A stretch of DNA of 64,000 bases from Neptuniibacter sp. 1_MG-2023 (GCF_030547185.1 NZ_JAUOQR010000013.1:30206-94205); one strand, 5' to 3'; positions 40,319 through 49,011 are shown, counted from the stretch's first letter. The notes: generated by a model from the letters alone, not told the origin. Made by a program: numbers and translations.

Positions 40319-40435
40319 TTATTTTGCTTTTTTAAGCAATTTTTTAAGCCCTTTAAGCTTACCTTCGTGCTTAGCAATTTTAGCTTTACGTGCTTTGATC
40401 TCTTTTTTAACTGTTTTTGCTTTTACTTTAGCCAT
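40319..40435 (-). CDS. Tiny lysine-rich protein (38 residues)
   Basis: Begins MAKVKAKTVKKEIKARKAK and ends LKKLLKKAK; 16 of 38 residues are Lys, one Arg. A single amphipathic basic helix without Cys, so it probably binds nucleic acid or the ribosome, but this is inference. GGAG lies nine bases before the ATG. It sits 59 bp downstream of the ribbon-helix-helix gene on the same strand. Not a member of a family I can name. Confidence 0.6.
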   Translation of the reverse strand: MAKVKAKTVKKEIKARKAKIAKHEGKLKGLKKLLKKAK

Positions 40436-40494
40436 TATATAAATCTCCATTGGAATAATTAAATATGAACACAGCAATCATTCAGTGATAATTA

Positions 40495-40674
40495 TCACTC
40501 TTCTTTTTGCTCATGCTCTTCTAGAAAACCACGTATAAAACGACGTATCTCACGTGCAGCGCTTGTATCTAATTCATCACACAGCGAAACAAACTCATCT
40601 CGTTGCTCACCATTAATACGAATTACTAATTGGCTGTTTTTTTTCTTCGCTTTCGTCTTCTTTTTTTCAGTCAT
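40495..40674 (-). CDS. Small ribbon-helix-helix-like protein
   Basis: 59 residues: a basic N-terminal tail (TEKKKTKAKKK) followed by a strand (QLVIRIN) and two helices, the pattern of Arc/CopG/MetJ DNA-binding proteins. ATG 40674 follows GAGGT; the longer open frame to 40734 has no ribosome site. May be a regulator; no toxin partner gene is adjacent. Confidence 0.65.
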   Translation of the reverse strand: MTEKKKTKAKKKNSQLVIRINGEQRDEFVSLCDELDTSAAREIRRFIRGFLEEHEQKEE

Positions 40675-40952
40675 ACTGTGCGACCTCAAATATCTTCTGA
40701 TAGGAAGAATACAGCAAATACAACGCATACCCAACGCACATCGAATGTATATACATATTTATATAGATTTTAACCTTCAGGATCAAATGATTATGAAAAG
40801 TTTCATGAAAATGAAACATATAAAAGCAACTCACCTTCTATACATAGGCCAATCTAAAGGGACCCATAATCCTCTTTAATTTCTAGGCGGCATTTGTCTA
40901 GGAGCTTGTGGTAAAATCGCGTTCATTTAAGATCCGGAGTCGGTAAAAAGAG

Positions 40953-42083
40953 ATGGAAACACTTAGTAGCGCCTTTGGAGAGTTCCAACTATCACGCTTT
41001 CCTCGCCGTAGAAAAGAGCAACTTAGAGCCTGGGACGCAGCGGATGAATATATTCTTCAGCATCTTAGCGAAAATGAATTAATCAATAAGCACTCAAAGA
41101 TACTCATCGTTAATGATCAGTTTGGCGCGCTGGCTATATCACTACATCAGTTCCATCCAGAATCCATAAGCGACTCTTGGTTGGCCCATGCGGGCACTAA
41201 GGAAAACCAAACGGACAACCGAATCAGCCAAGAAGATATAACCCTTCATACGAGCCTTAATTACCCCAAACAGACATTTGACATAGTCCTTATCAAAGTA
41301 CCCAAAAGCTTAGCTATGTTGGAAGATCAGCTCATCAGATTAAAACCTCTTTTAACACAAGAGAGCACTCTTATTGCGGGAGCGATGACTAAAGCAATTC
41401 ATACATCGACATTAAAATTGTTCGAAAAAATTATCGGTCCTACTAAGACATCTTTAGCTAAAAAGAAAGCTCGTTTAATCTTTCCCGCTATAGATAAGTC
41501 ACTTGAGATCACCAATTCGCCATACCCTTCAACTTACAAACTTGAAGGAACGCAGTATCAAATTAGTAATCACGCAGCCGTATTTTCTAGAGATAGCTTG
41601 GATATAGGGACTCGCTTTTTCCTACAGCACCTACCTGCCACCGATAAATATGAAACGATTGTTGATTTAGGCTGCGGAAACGGTGTCGTCGGATTAATTG
41701 CTGCGGAGAAAAACCCTAAGGCGGTGATCAACTTTGTAGATGAATCATTTATGGCTGTAGATTCAGCTAAAATAAATTTTACCCATGCATTCGGGCCTGA
41801 ACGCACAGCGATATTTACACCGACTGATTGTTTACAGGGTTTAACTAAGAATAGTTTTGATCTAGTACTCAACAACCCCCCGTTCCATCAGCAGAATGTT
41901 GTCGGTGACTTTATAGCACAGCAGATGTTCCATGAATCTTACGCTGTACTAAAAAAAGGTGGAGAGCTCTGGGTTATTGGCAATCGCCATCTTGGTTATC
42001 ATCTTTCACTTAAGAAAATATTTGGTAACTGTACAACCGTAGCCAGTAATAGAAAATTTATAATTCTTAGAGCCAGTAAATAA
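40953..42083 (+). CDS. rlmG: 23S rRNA (guanine-1835-N2)-methyltransferase
   Basis: 376 residues, two methyltransferase-like halves with a catalytic C-terminal domain. The AdoMet loop VDLGCGNGVVGLIAAE (about 234) and catalytic NNPPFHQ (about 307) identify an N2-guanine methyltransferase. The N-terminus (FPRRRKEQLRAWDAADEY) matches RlmG better than RsmC. Single on its strand. Confidence 0.9.
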   Translation: METLSSAFGEFQLSRFPRRRKEQLRAWDAADEYILQHLSENELINKHSKILIVNDQFGALAISLHQFHPESISDSWLAHAGTKENQTDNRISQEDITLHTSLNYPKQTFDIVLIKVPKSLAMLEDQLIRLKPLLTQESTLIAGAMTKAIHTSTLKLFEKIIGPTKTSLAKKKARLIFPAIDKSLEITNSPYPSTYKLEGTQYQISNHAAVFSRDSLDIGTRFFLQHLPATDKYETIVDLGCGNGVVGLIAAEKNPKAVINFVDESFMAVDSAKINFTHAFGPERTAIFTPTDCLQGLTKNSFDLVLNNPPFHQQNVVGDFIAQQMFHESYAVLKKGGELWVIGNRHLGYHLSLKKIFGNCTTVASNRKFIILRASK

Positions 42084-42134
42084 GATATAACAATATGGGG
42101 TCGATAGAGCATCTACCGACCCAACCATTGACTA

Positions 42135-42332
42135 TCAGCTACTTAAGGTCAGCGGCATAGGGATGAACTCCCCAACTTCATCGGGTTGCTGATCAAGTAC
42201 AGCCTCCCATCCCTCTTCCCCTGGTTTCATCTCATCCGGTAAACCCCATAATTCACCACACCAATAGGCGGCAATCCAACGCTTACCATAACGGACTTTA
42301 TAAAAGCCTCTTTCTCTACTGTTATTCACCAT
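42135..42332 (-). CDS. Small hypothetical protein, 65 residues
   Basis: Rich in Trp and aromatic residues (RWIAAYWCGELWGLPDEM). GGAG sits just before ATG 42332 and at a better spacing for the next codon, GTG. The longer frame to 42368 has no ribosome site. No domain recognised; a similar short soluble protein elsewhere is not recalled. Composition looks coding, unlike the flanking A+T-rich DNA. Confidence 0.55.
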   Translation of the reverse strand: MVNNSRERGFYKVRYGKRWIAAYWCGELWGLPDEMKPGEEGWEAVLDQQPDEVGEFIPMPLTLSS

Positions 42333-42674
42333 CGTCTCCTTTTTGCTCAAAATGCGAAAACCTCTCATTTATCACGCAAGAAGCAGTTTGAAGAACCTCT
42401 TGCTTGTAAAGGACTTATTATTTCAGAAATGTACAAGTGCTGACCTCTCATTAAATTTGGTCATTTCACTTATATAAATCAAGGATAAGTGTACACAATA
42501 CGCTTAAGCTATAAACAGCATTTAGCCTAAGGTTTAATAAGCATGCAGGGATATACAAACTCAATAGGCATATGACAAAAACAAAAAAAGACCACCAAAG
42601 TGATCTTCTTTTGCTGTAGTAAGAGAACTCTCTACCGAATCGAGGAAGGTGACAACAACCCCAATAGTATACGC
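42333..42674. other. Intergenic region
   Basis: 342 bp. The only supported element is the terminator at 42577-42607, which belongs to the small gene at its right. The remainder is A+T-rich and shows no other gene. Confidence 0.5.
42577..42607 (-). terminator. Terminator after the 41-residue membrane gene
   Basis: Stem AAGATCAC / GTGGTCTT (minus strand; one G-U pair) with a 4-nt loop, followed by a long T-run. It starts 68 bp past the small gene's stop and is the main evidence that this small gene is expressed. Confidence 0.8.
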
Positions 42675-42800
42675 TTACTTCTTTTTATCTTCGTTCATCA
42701 AGCCGCGAACTTTAAAAAAGCCCCAAGTCATAGCGGCGCTCATTACACCAATCATCAACAAGCTAGGAACCAACACTTCCATACTATATACATCAACCAT
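42675..42800 (-). CDS. Tiny single-helix membrane protein (41 residues)
   Basis: Reads M-V-D-V-Y-S-M-E then a hydrophobic helix (VLVPSLLMIGVMSAAMTWGFF) and a basic end (KVRGLMNEDKKK). One membrane helix with positive C-terminus inside. GGGGG precedes the ATG at about eight bases and a strong terminator follows. Similar in style to small subunits of respiratory or transport complexes, but no named family recognised. Confidence 0.6.
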   Translation of the reverse strand: MVDVYSMEVLVPSLLMIGVMSAAMTWGFFKVRGLMNEDKKK

Positions 42801-43387
42801 CACGATACCCCCACGATTTGTTCGTAATTTTTTACTGCTCTGGTAAAGGAGGTTACCCCTTTACACATTAGCAAATATTGATACAGCTCAAGAAAGCCCC
42901 TCCCGTTTAATACTGGCTTAGCCTTTTATTGATCTAGTTCAATTTATTGGGCCTTTTACCCCAAGCGCCTTTTACCCCAAGCGCCAGGCAGTTCTTTCTG
43001 ACCTACCGATCCCAGATAATGCTGCAAATCAACAGCGACACTTCTCACACGCCCAACCTTCGAAAGCTTCTCCATAAGATAACTAGGTACTGAATAGCAA
43101 AACAGTTTGGCAACAAATCAAAAATAAATAACAACAACCCTTAATCAAATTTCAATCACTTTAAATAAAAATATGATTAAAATATTTCAAGATAACAAAT
43201 AAAAAATATCCTTTTATTTCAATTAGTTACAAACAACAAATACACCCCGTTTAAAACCTAGAAATAATTTATTTTATCCTTATTTTTCAATAAGTTAGAC
43301 AACAAATAAATCAACTAAAAATTTGGTTATATTCAAAACTTGATTTATAATTATCATTATTACTTTAAGATAAGTTGAATAAGGAAT
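42801..43387. other. A+T-rich intergenic region
   Basis: 587 bp. Contains the 16-bp tandem duplication at 42951-42982. Bases from about 43090 to 43380 are strikingly A+T-rich compared with the neighbourhood. No gene was found in it. Confidence 0.55.
42951..42982 (+). repeat. Tandem 16-bp duplication
   Basis: Two perfect back-to-back copies of GCCTTTTACCCCAAGC. A third partial start (GCCAGGC) follows. Probably a slippage event. Confidence 0.7.
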
Positions 43388-43654
43388 ATGACTATGCAAG
43401 AGAAAGAAATAAGACTTCTTTTTAAAGCGGGTGTATTTGATTCTTGCCAAGCAATACCGATCTCTATGGCACGGGGCTGGACACTAAAATTTGTCACTAA
43501 ACATGAAGAGGTGTTTACACTTGAATTACAGCGTTCAAAAAAGGAACGTGAATTTAAAAGCTTAGATGGCGCAGCTGCCGTTGCTAAGAAGATAGGATTT
43601 GAGTGGTTAAAAGTTCAAATAGGGGATTTAGAATGGCAGGAAAAAGTAAAATAA
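43388..43654 (+). CDS. Small hypothetical protein, partition-associated type?
   Basis: 88 residues, mixed charge. The block FKSLDGAAAVAKKIGFEWLKV resembles a small plasmid-partition-associated family (ParC-type, pattern FKSLDxAxxxxxxIG), but the match is from memory and weak. It sits behind an A+T-rich spacer, and AAGGA precedes the ATG. Could be of plasmid origin. Confidence 0.5.
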   Translation: MTMQEKEIRLLFKAGVFDSCQAIPISMARGWTLKFVTKHEEVFTLELQRSKKEREFKSLDGAAAVAKKIGFEWLKVQIGDLEWQEKVK

Positions 43655-43658
43655 AGAC

Positions 43659-43685
43659 ATAAAAAAGCCGTTTATTCAACGGCTT
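43659..43685 (-). terminator. Terminator after the PMP3-type gene
   Basis: Stem AAGCCGTT / AACGGCTT with a 5-nt loop; a T-run follows on the minus strand. It lies 33 bp past the stop of the gene at 43718 and also close after the gene at 43388. Confidence 0.75.
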
Positions 43686-43717
43686 AGCTAGGAGTAAGAA
43701 TCGATAGCAAAGCAATA

Positions 43718-43906
43718 CTATCGATCTAATGCATCCTTAATTTTCTGATCAGTTTTATACTGGCTTAGTGCATACACTGACCAAATAGCGGCAGGAATCC
43801 AACCGACAATTGTGATCTGTAAAATCAAACAGATAATGCCGGCAATTGGACGACCAATAGTGAAAAACTGTAACCAAGGTATAAGCAAAGCTAAAATTAA
43901 ACGCAT
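43718..43906 (-). CDS. PMP3/YqaE family membrane protein
   Basis: 62 residues with two hydrophobic helices (LILALLIPWLQFFTIG and IAGIICLILQITIVGWIPAAIWSVY). It fits the PMP3 (UPF0057) family, small membrane proteins linked to salt and stress tolerance. ATG 43906 is used; the frame extends to a TTG at 43918. A terminator follows. Confidence 0.85.
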   Translation of the reverse strand: MRLILALLIPWLQFFTIGRPIAGIICLILQITIVGWIPAAIWSVYALSQYKTDQKIKDALDR

Positions 43907-43990
43907 GATAATTTCCAAATATTTACGGTAGCTTGAAGGTAATTGCTACTGCGTACGTCTGTATTTAAACGATTATTAACTTTAAAAAGC

Positions 43991-44458
43991 TTACAGTTCA
44001 ATACGTCCGGCAGACAGCTCATCTTCTGTTGCATCTCTGATGTCCATAATTTCCACATCAAAATTGAGTTCAAGACCGGCAAAAGGATGATTCGCATCAA
44101 CCGTCACCTCCTCTTCATCAATTTTGGTAATTGAGACAAGCTGAAGATCACCCTGCTCATCCTCCATCTGACAAACCATGCCTTCAGCTAATTCAGTGAA
44201 CCCCTCGAAAGACGCACGCTCAACCAATGAGACTTTGTCTTCATCACGCAGCCCATAGCCTTGCTCAGGTGACACCTTAATCTTGAATTTATCACCGACA
44301 CTATGACCCAACATGGCCTGTTCTAAACCCGGCACAATGTTTTTATGTCCATGTAGATAAGGCAAAGGTTCGCCCCCACGGGAGCCATCTAATACTTCGC
44401 CATCAGCATTAACCAAGGCATAATGAAACTTAACAACTTTATTATTCGCAATCTTCAT
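43991..44458 (-). CDS. slyD: SlyD-type FKBP peptidyl-prolyl isomerase
   Basis: 155 residues. The FKBP domain is split by the insert-in-flap domain (about 70-120), as in SlyD; GEPLPYLHGHKNIVPGLE and FEVEIMDIRDATEDEL-like segments are diagnostic. The C-terminal His/Cys-rich nickel-binding tail of Escherichia coli SlyD is missing: the protein ends SAGRIEL. A GGAG site precedes the ATG. Probably a folding helper and not a strong metallochaperone. Confidence 0.9.
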   Translation of the reverse strand: MKIANNKVVKFHYALVNADGEVLDGSRGGEPLPYLHGHKNIVPGLEQAMLGHSVGDKFKIKVSPEQGYGLRDEDKVSLVERASFEGFTELAEGMVCQMEDEQGDLQLVSITKIDEEEVTVDANHPFAGLELNFDVEIMDIRDATEDELSAGRIEL

Positions 44459-44470
44459 ACATTCTCCGAC

Positions 44471-45148
44471 TTAAAGCTTAAGCTGCTGAGCCATCCAGCA
44501 ACCTAAGGCTTCGATCTCTTCCATCACGACTTCATGCCCCATAGGGTAAGTAGTCCATAACGCGTTATAATTCATGTCCTTTAATGTGGTCAGCGCTTGC
44601 TCGCCAAGCGCAAGCTGAACAACTTCATCTCGCTCACCATGAGCAACCCAAATAGGAATTTGATAATTACTCGATTGGCGCTGTAGTTTAATTTCCTCAG
44701 CTGTCGCCATATAAGTAGACAAAGCAACTAAACCAGCCAAGGATTTGGGATATGTTAAAGCGGCATGATAGGCAACAGCACCACCTTGTGAAAAACCGGC
44801 TAAAAGAATCTTATCCGCAGGAATGCCTTCAGCAATCTGCTCATCGATCAGGCGCTGTATCCTCTCGCTAGATGCAATCAATGTAGGCTTATCCACTTTA
44901 CGGCCTACATTCATTTCTAAAATATCGTACCATGCCCGCATCGGTGCTCCGCCATTAACCGTTACAGGCATCACCTCTGCATGGGGAAATAAAAAACGTA
45001 CCGCACTCGATTTAGGGAGCTTTAAGTAAGGTATTATCGGTTCAAAATCGTAGCCATCGGCACCCAATCCATGCAACCAAATAATACAAGCACTAGGCGT
45101 AGATTCTGGTTCAACGCGAACTAATGTCGCTTCAGTTTCGCTACTCAT
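44471..45148 (-). CDS. Carboxylesterase, alpha/beta-hydrolase
   Basis: 225 residues. The oxyanion region IIWLHGLGADGYDFEP and nucleophile elbow GFSQGG match the phospholipase/carboxylesterase family (Pseudomonas EstB-like); Asp and His follow (GERDEVV and MGHEV). ATG 45148 overlaps the pdxH stop (ATGA), and GAGG precedes it, so the ATG is preferred over an upstream start at 45172. Translationally coupled to pdxH. Substrate not known. Confidence 0.88.
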   Translation of the reverse strand: MSSETEATLVRVEPESTPSACIIWLHGLGADGYDFEPIIPYLKLPKSSAVRFLFPHAEVMPVTVNGGAPMRAWYDILEMNVGRKVDKPTLIASSERIQRLIDEQIAEGIPADKILLAGFSQGGAVAYHAALTYPKSLAGLVALSTYMATAEEIKLQRQSSNYQIPIWVAHGERDEVVQLALGEQALTTLKDMNYNALWTTYPMGHEVVMEEIEALGCWMAQQLKL

Positions 45149-45792
45149 GGTTGCAACCTCTGTATCTGCCAACCGCTCTCGGTCAGATTAAATTGAAAAC
45201 GATCATGTAGTCGACTTTCTCGACCTTGCCAAAACTCAAACCGCGTAGGTTTTAAAATATATCCTCCCCACTCTTCAGGATGAGGGATCTGTCCATCTTG
45301 GTGTTGTTGCTCTAAACGCTGCACAGCCAGCTCTAATTCTTCTCTACTGGCAATAGGATGGCTTTGACAAGAAGCCGCTGCGCTTAAACGGCTTCCAAGA
45401 GGACGTTCCTCAAAGTATTTCTTTCCCTGAGAAAGCGATAGTTTTTCTACTCTGCCTTGAATTCGGACCTGTCGCTCTAAACCGTACCAGTAAAACATCA
45501 ATTCCGCTTGAGGGTTTTCCGCTAGGTCAGCGCCCTTCTGGCTGCGATAGTCCGTGTACCAGGCAAACCCCTCTTCACCAAAATGTTTTAACAATACGAT
45601 ACGTGCTGAGGGCATACCCGATGAATTAGCCGTCGCTAAGGTCATGGAAGTGGCATCATCAGGTGTGACTGAGAGTGCTGTATCCATCCATTCAGAAAAC
45701 TGAACTAGAGGGTCTATATTTAATCCTGCTTCACTGAGAGGGGCAGCTATATATTCTCGACGGGTAGTGGTGAGATCACCTTTCGCTTTCAT
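45145..45792 (-). CDS. pdxH: Pyridoxamine 5'-phosphate oxidase
   Basis: FMN enzyme for the final step of pyridoxal phosphate synthesis. 215 residues with the family segments ARIVLLKHFGEEGFAWYTDYRSQKG, RQVRIQGRVEKL and the C-terminal WQGRESRLHDR signature. First of a two-gene operon with the esterase. Confidence 0.95.
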   Translation of the reverse strand: MKAKGDLTTTRREYIAAPLSEAGLNIDPLVQFSEWMDTALSVTPDDATSMTLATANSSGMPSARIVLLKHFGEEGFAWYTDYRSQKGADLAENPQAELMFYWYGLERQVRIQGRVEKLSLSQGKKYFEERPLGSRLSAAASCQSHPIASREELELAVQRLEQQHQDGQIPHPEEWGGYILKPTRFEFWQGRESRLHDRFQFNLTESGWQIQRLQP

Positions 45793-46090
45793 AAATATGT
45801 CTCAAGTTAATGTCTATGTTCAGTAAAAAATAAAGCGAACTATATCATTAAGGACCGCAGCAAATAAGAGCGATAAAAATAGCCACCAGCCCGTTTAATC
45901 ATTCCGAGTAGATAGGGCAAGCTCAGTCCTTACACCTTCATACAAAGGTTGTCTGCTCTGGCCAGCCAAACTTTTTATATTCAAACATACACGCATGTTT
46001 ATATGTTCTTATTCCTTGTTAGCTTGTACCTTATTCAACATTACCTATATAGTTGCTATTGTCACCCGCTACGCATCATTAAGGGAATTT

Positions 46091-46777
46091 ATGCGTTTTA
46101 TTTTGGTTATTATTTCGTTATTTCTAATTACTGGCTGTTTAGATAAAAATGCAAAGCCGTTCGAGGTCAAAAACTTAGCTAAATCTGACATCGATATGGT
46201 TGCAGACGTTAATATCAAAGAATGGCATAAACTGACAAAAGAACTCACGATCAAACTCTACAAACGTAACCCAAAGGAGCTTAGGAAAGTTGAAGGCATG
46301 ACCCTTAGCATGCGTTTAGAGCAGCTTTTCCCAACAGAACGACTTCCCAATGGGTTCGCTGAACTTAATTACTCTGATGGCATTACAGCGGTGCCTTTAG
46401 CCTTCTCTGATGAGTTTGAAGGTGATCGTGTCTTTGCGTTAATGGCGGGCATTACAGGCATGCTTCATGCCGCTTATGATGGGAAGAAAGAGATTTTTAT
46501 CTTAGACGATCTAGACCAACAGAAGCTTTATAACTCAGCACGCAACCTCGAATCTATCGCTTGGCATCTGAATAACCGCAAAGACCCATCTGGGCAACTC
46601 TATATATTAAGTAACGGCATCTCATCAGAAGGAATCAGCAATTACAGCTACGAGAGAATCCTAGGTAAACTTATAGGTATTCAAGATCTTATGGCGGATA
46701 TTATTGCAGATAAAACTAGCCGAACGATTAACCGCGTTGTTCAAGGTGCGGCATCTATGACATTTTTACCTATTTAG
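46091..46777 (+). CDS. Putative lipoprotein, unknown function
   Basis: 228 residues. Start ATG 46091 (AGGGAA upstream) gives a short signal sequence ending in L-I-T-G-C with lipid-bearing Cys16. The mature part has no recognised domain; the block VFALMAGITGMLHAAYDGKKEIF and LDQQKLYNSARNLESIAWHLN look conserved. The open frame extending to 45995 is not used, because it lacks a ribosome site and would bury the lipobox. Confidence 0.72.
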   Translation: MRFILVIISLFLITGCLDKNAKPFEVKNLAKSDIDMVADVNIKEWHKLTKELTIKLYKRNPKELRKVEGMTLSMRLEQLFPTERLPNGFAELNYSDGITAVPLAFSDEFEGDRVFALMAGITGMLHAAYDGKKEIFILDDLDQQKLYNSARNLESIAWHLNNRKDPSGQLYILSNGISSEGISNYSYERILGKLIGIQDLMADIIADKTSRTINRVVQGAASMTFLPI

Positions 46778-46790
46778 CGAGTAGTAAGCA

Positions 46791-46813
46791 TAGCGCTTTT
46801 TTACCAAGCGCTA
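46791..46813 (+). terminator. Hairpin after the lipoprotein gene
   Basis: 8-bp arms TAGCGCTT / AAGCGCTA around a 7-nt loop, 13 bp after the stop. The T-run lies in the loop, so termination is not certain. Confidence 0.45.
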
Positions 46814-46864
46814 GCCTATTATTTAGCTGAAAGGCTAAGCCTTCCACACCGATTCATGGAAAGC

Positions 46865-47884
46865 TTAGCTATTAGATTTTAACCCACAATGTTTGAGTGG
46901 GCTGTTAATCCTTATCTCTGAAATCTTATGGTTTTTATTCAAAAATAGGGATATATCGGCACGATCTGGCATCTCTTCCAACATATGCCGAGTCAACCTC
47001 TCGTAGTGCTGAATAAAGCTCTTGATTTGCTCTTCATTCATAATCCGCAAATGCTCGGTTGGCTGTTGAGTGTCATAAATATATTTGACTCGCTCCGCTA
47101 GCTTTTTCTCTTGTAGTGAACGCCACTCAAAAACCGCATCCATGCTCGGTACTTTTAACATAATAAGCACCTCTATCATGGAGAAAAGATCTTGATAAAC
47201 ACCGGATAGTTGCGCATTAACATAATCACGCCATAAACCACTGGGGTCTTTATCCCTTTCAAGCTCATTAATCGGTTCTAATAAAGCATCCGGTTTTTGC
47301 GGATCCGCACCGACACACCATCCTTCAAAGACGATAATATCAGCAGGCCCGACCCACTCTTGCCAAACCGCTGCTTGGCAACGGTCATCTGTAGATTTAT
47401 CAAAAACGGGAATCTTAGTGACGGTATGCTCATCACTATTTTTTAACGAATTAAGAATCTCTATTCCCAACTCAACATCATGAGTGCCAGGCACCCCTCT
47501 TGTGCGTAATAGAGGGTGTACGGTTTCCGACAGCTCAACGCGCTCATCATAGGTTTTATAGAGATCATCTATAGAGAAACCAACAACTTTAAAATTAAAA
47601 CCTTCAGTAAGAATCACTTCCAGTAAATTAAATAAGGTTGATTTTCCCGCCCCTTGCGCTCCGTTTATACCGATGACAAGCGGGCCTGTTTTCTGTCGTT
47701 TCCTACAAGCTAACCATGCTCCTAGAGGAACATAAATCGCTTCAAACATATCGACTAGCCCAATATCCACTTTCAAGGACTCAAGCGTTGAGGCAAAAGC
47801 TTTTTCTACTGCATCCACTGCATCTTTACGCTCTTGGTCACTTAAACAAAGCTGATCTTGTGGCCAACGTGTTAGTACGCTCAT
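46865..47884 (-). CDS. Glycerate 3-kinase-like P-loop kinase
   Basis: 339 residues. Walker A GINGAQGAGKST (about residue 75) and the block SIDDLYKTYDERVEL, followed by HPLLRTRGVPGTHD, match the D-glycerate 3-kinase (GLYK)/Tda10/YggC group of the uridine-kinase-like superfamily. The substrate in bacteria is not settled. AAGGAG precedes the ATG. 42 bp after the hydrolase gene on the same strand, so likely one transcript. Confidence 0.85.
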   Translation of the reverse strand: MSVLTRWPQDQLCLSDQERKDAVDAVEKAFASTLESLKVDIGLVDMFEAIYVPLGAWLACRKRQKTGPLVIGINGAQGAGKSTLFNLLEVILTEGFNFKVVGFSIDDLYKTYDERVELSETVHPLLRTRGVPGTHDVELGIEILNSLKNSDEHTVTKIPVFDKSTDDRCQAAVWQEWVGPADIIVFEGWCVGADPQKPDALLEPINELERDKDPSGLWRDYVNAQLSGVYQDLFSMIEVLIMLKVPSMDAVFEWRSLQEKKLAERVKYIYDTQQPTEHLRIMNEEQIKSFIQHYERLTRHMLEEMPDRADISLFLNKNHKISEIRINSPLKHCGLKSNS

Positions 47885-47926
47885 CTAAACTCCTTTATAG
47901 TCCGCTAAAATATAGTAGGCAGTGCT

Positions 47927-48778
47927 TTAATTATGTCTATGTTGTTCACGTAACCACATCTTAACTTTTTCAATCTGTGGGCGCTCCATCAAAGAGGGAA
48001 CGTGCCCTATCTCAGGTATAGTGAATAACTCCAATTGATCATTCGCCTGCATGTCTCGTACCGTCTGTTCTGGCAACACATCCGATTCCTCACCCCAGAT
48101 TAATAACTGAGGGATTTTAATAGCCGACCAAAAAGGCCAAAGGTCAACATCATCACTACAACTATGCTTGGCGGCTTCAGCGATCGCGGGATCATAGTGC
48201 AAGGCATATTCACCATTACTCTGTAAACGTGAGCCATACTTTGCTAGATGACGCCACTGCTTATCAGTTAGATTGTTAAATGACAGATAGGTGCTACGCA
48301 TATACTGCTCAACATCCGACAAGCTTTGAAAATGCTTATCACCTAGGTATTCAGCAATACGCTGTAACGCAGTAGCTGGTACAAAAGCGCCAATATCATT
48401 CAGCACTAAATGTTTAATCGGGGAATCAGACAGGGCCGCTAAACAGATCCCGATAATCCCACCCATCGATGTCCCAACCCAATCCACAGTATCTACATTT
48501 AGACGGGCCAGTAGAGTCGTCATATCACTTAAATACTGGGGAATATCATAAGGTTGACCTGAAGGTAGCCAATCGCTTGCTCCTCGCCCAACAATATCAG
48601 GGCAGATTACTCGATATTCGCGAGACAGGGCTAAAGCCAACTCATCAAAATCACGGCTATTACGCGCTAATCCATGCACACACACAAGCACACGAGCATT
48701 ATCACGACTACCCCATTCGTGATATACCATATTGTGAAATCCAGTTGCGTTTAAGCAGCGTACACTATCAGTATGCAT
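47927..48778 (-). CDS. Alpha/beta-hydrolase
   Basis: 283 residues with HGLARNSRDFDELA near residue 35, the nucleophile elbow GTSMGG (about 103-108), a downstream Asp (GEESDVLPE) and final GHVPSLMERP. Catalytic Ser, Asp and His are all visible. Substrate not predictable. AAGGAG precedes the ATG. Divergent from the RND efflux operon and upstream of the kinase gene. Confidence 0.87.
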   Translation of the reverse strand: MHTDSVRCLNATGFHNMVYHEWGSRDNARVLVCVHGLARNSRDFDELALALSREYRVICPDIVGRGASDWLPSGQPYDIPQYLSDMTTLLARLNVDTVDWVGTSMGGIIGICLAALSDSPIKHLVLNDIGAFVPATALQRIAEYLGDKHFQSLSDVEQYMRSTYLSFNNLTDKQWRHLAKYGSRLQSNGEYALHYDPAIAEAAKHSCSDDVDLWPFWSAIKIPQLLIWGEESDVLPEQTVRDMQANDQLELFTIPEIGHVPSLMERPQIEKVKMWLREQHRHN

Positions 48779-48953
48779 ACAAACTCCTTTTCATGGTCAT
48801 AATTAATAGCACGTTAGCACAATCTAAAGCGGCAACGTGAACAATCACAATATTCGGTGGTCTTACTAACTATTCCATAAACATCGATACTAAGTACATG
48901 GTTTCAAAGATTGTAGATATACGAAACGATAAATGATCATTAATATAGGGTTC

Positions 48954-48967
48954 GGCTAATATTAGCC
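48954..48967. promoter_or_regulatory. Palindrome upstream of RND operon
   Basis: Perfect 14-bp palindrome GGCTAATATTAGCC, 44 bp before the HlyD-type ATG. Position and symmetry fit an operator of a TetR- or MarR-type repressor, but no regulator gene lies beside the operon. Confidence 0.4.
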
Positions 48968-49011
48968 CGTTCACATAATAAACATGCTTACTGCCTGAAT
49001 ACGGAAATGAC

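Noticed and set aside
40495..40734. Toxin-antitoxin pair with the ribbon-helix-helix protein
   Set aside because: The neighbouring tiny Lys-rich protein is not like a known toxin, and the two are not overlapping in the usual way.
42600..42846. Two plus-strand frames over the small membrane gene
   Set aside because: They are shadows of the minus-strand 41-codon gene, which has the terminator, ribosome site and a helix.
45995..46090. Longer N-terminus for the lipoprotein
   Set aside because: It would add a second hydrophobic stretch and hide the lipobox; the ATG at 46091 has a better ribosome site.
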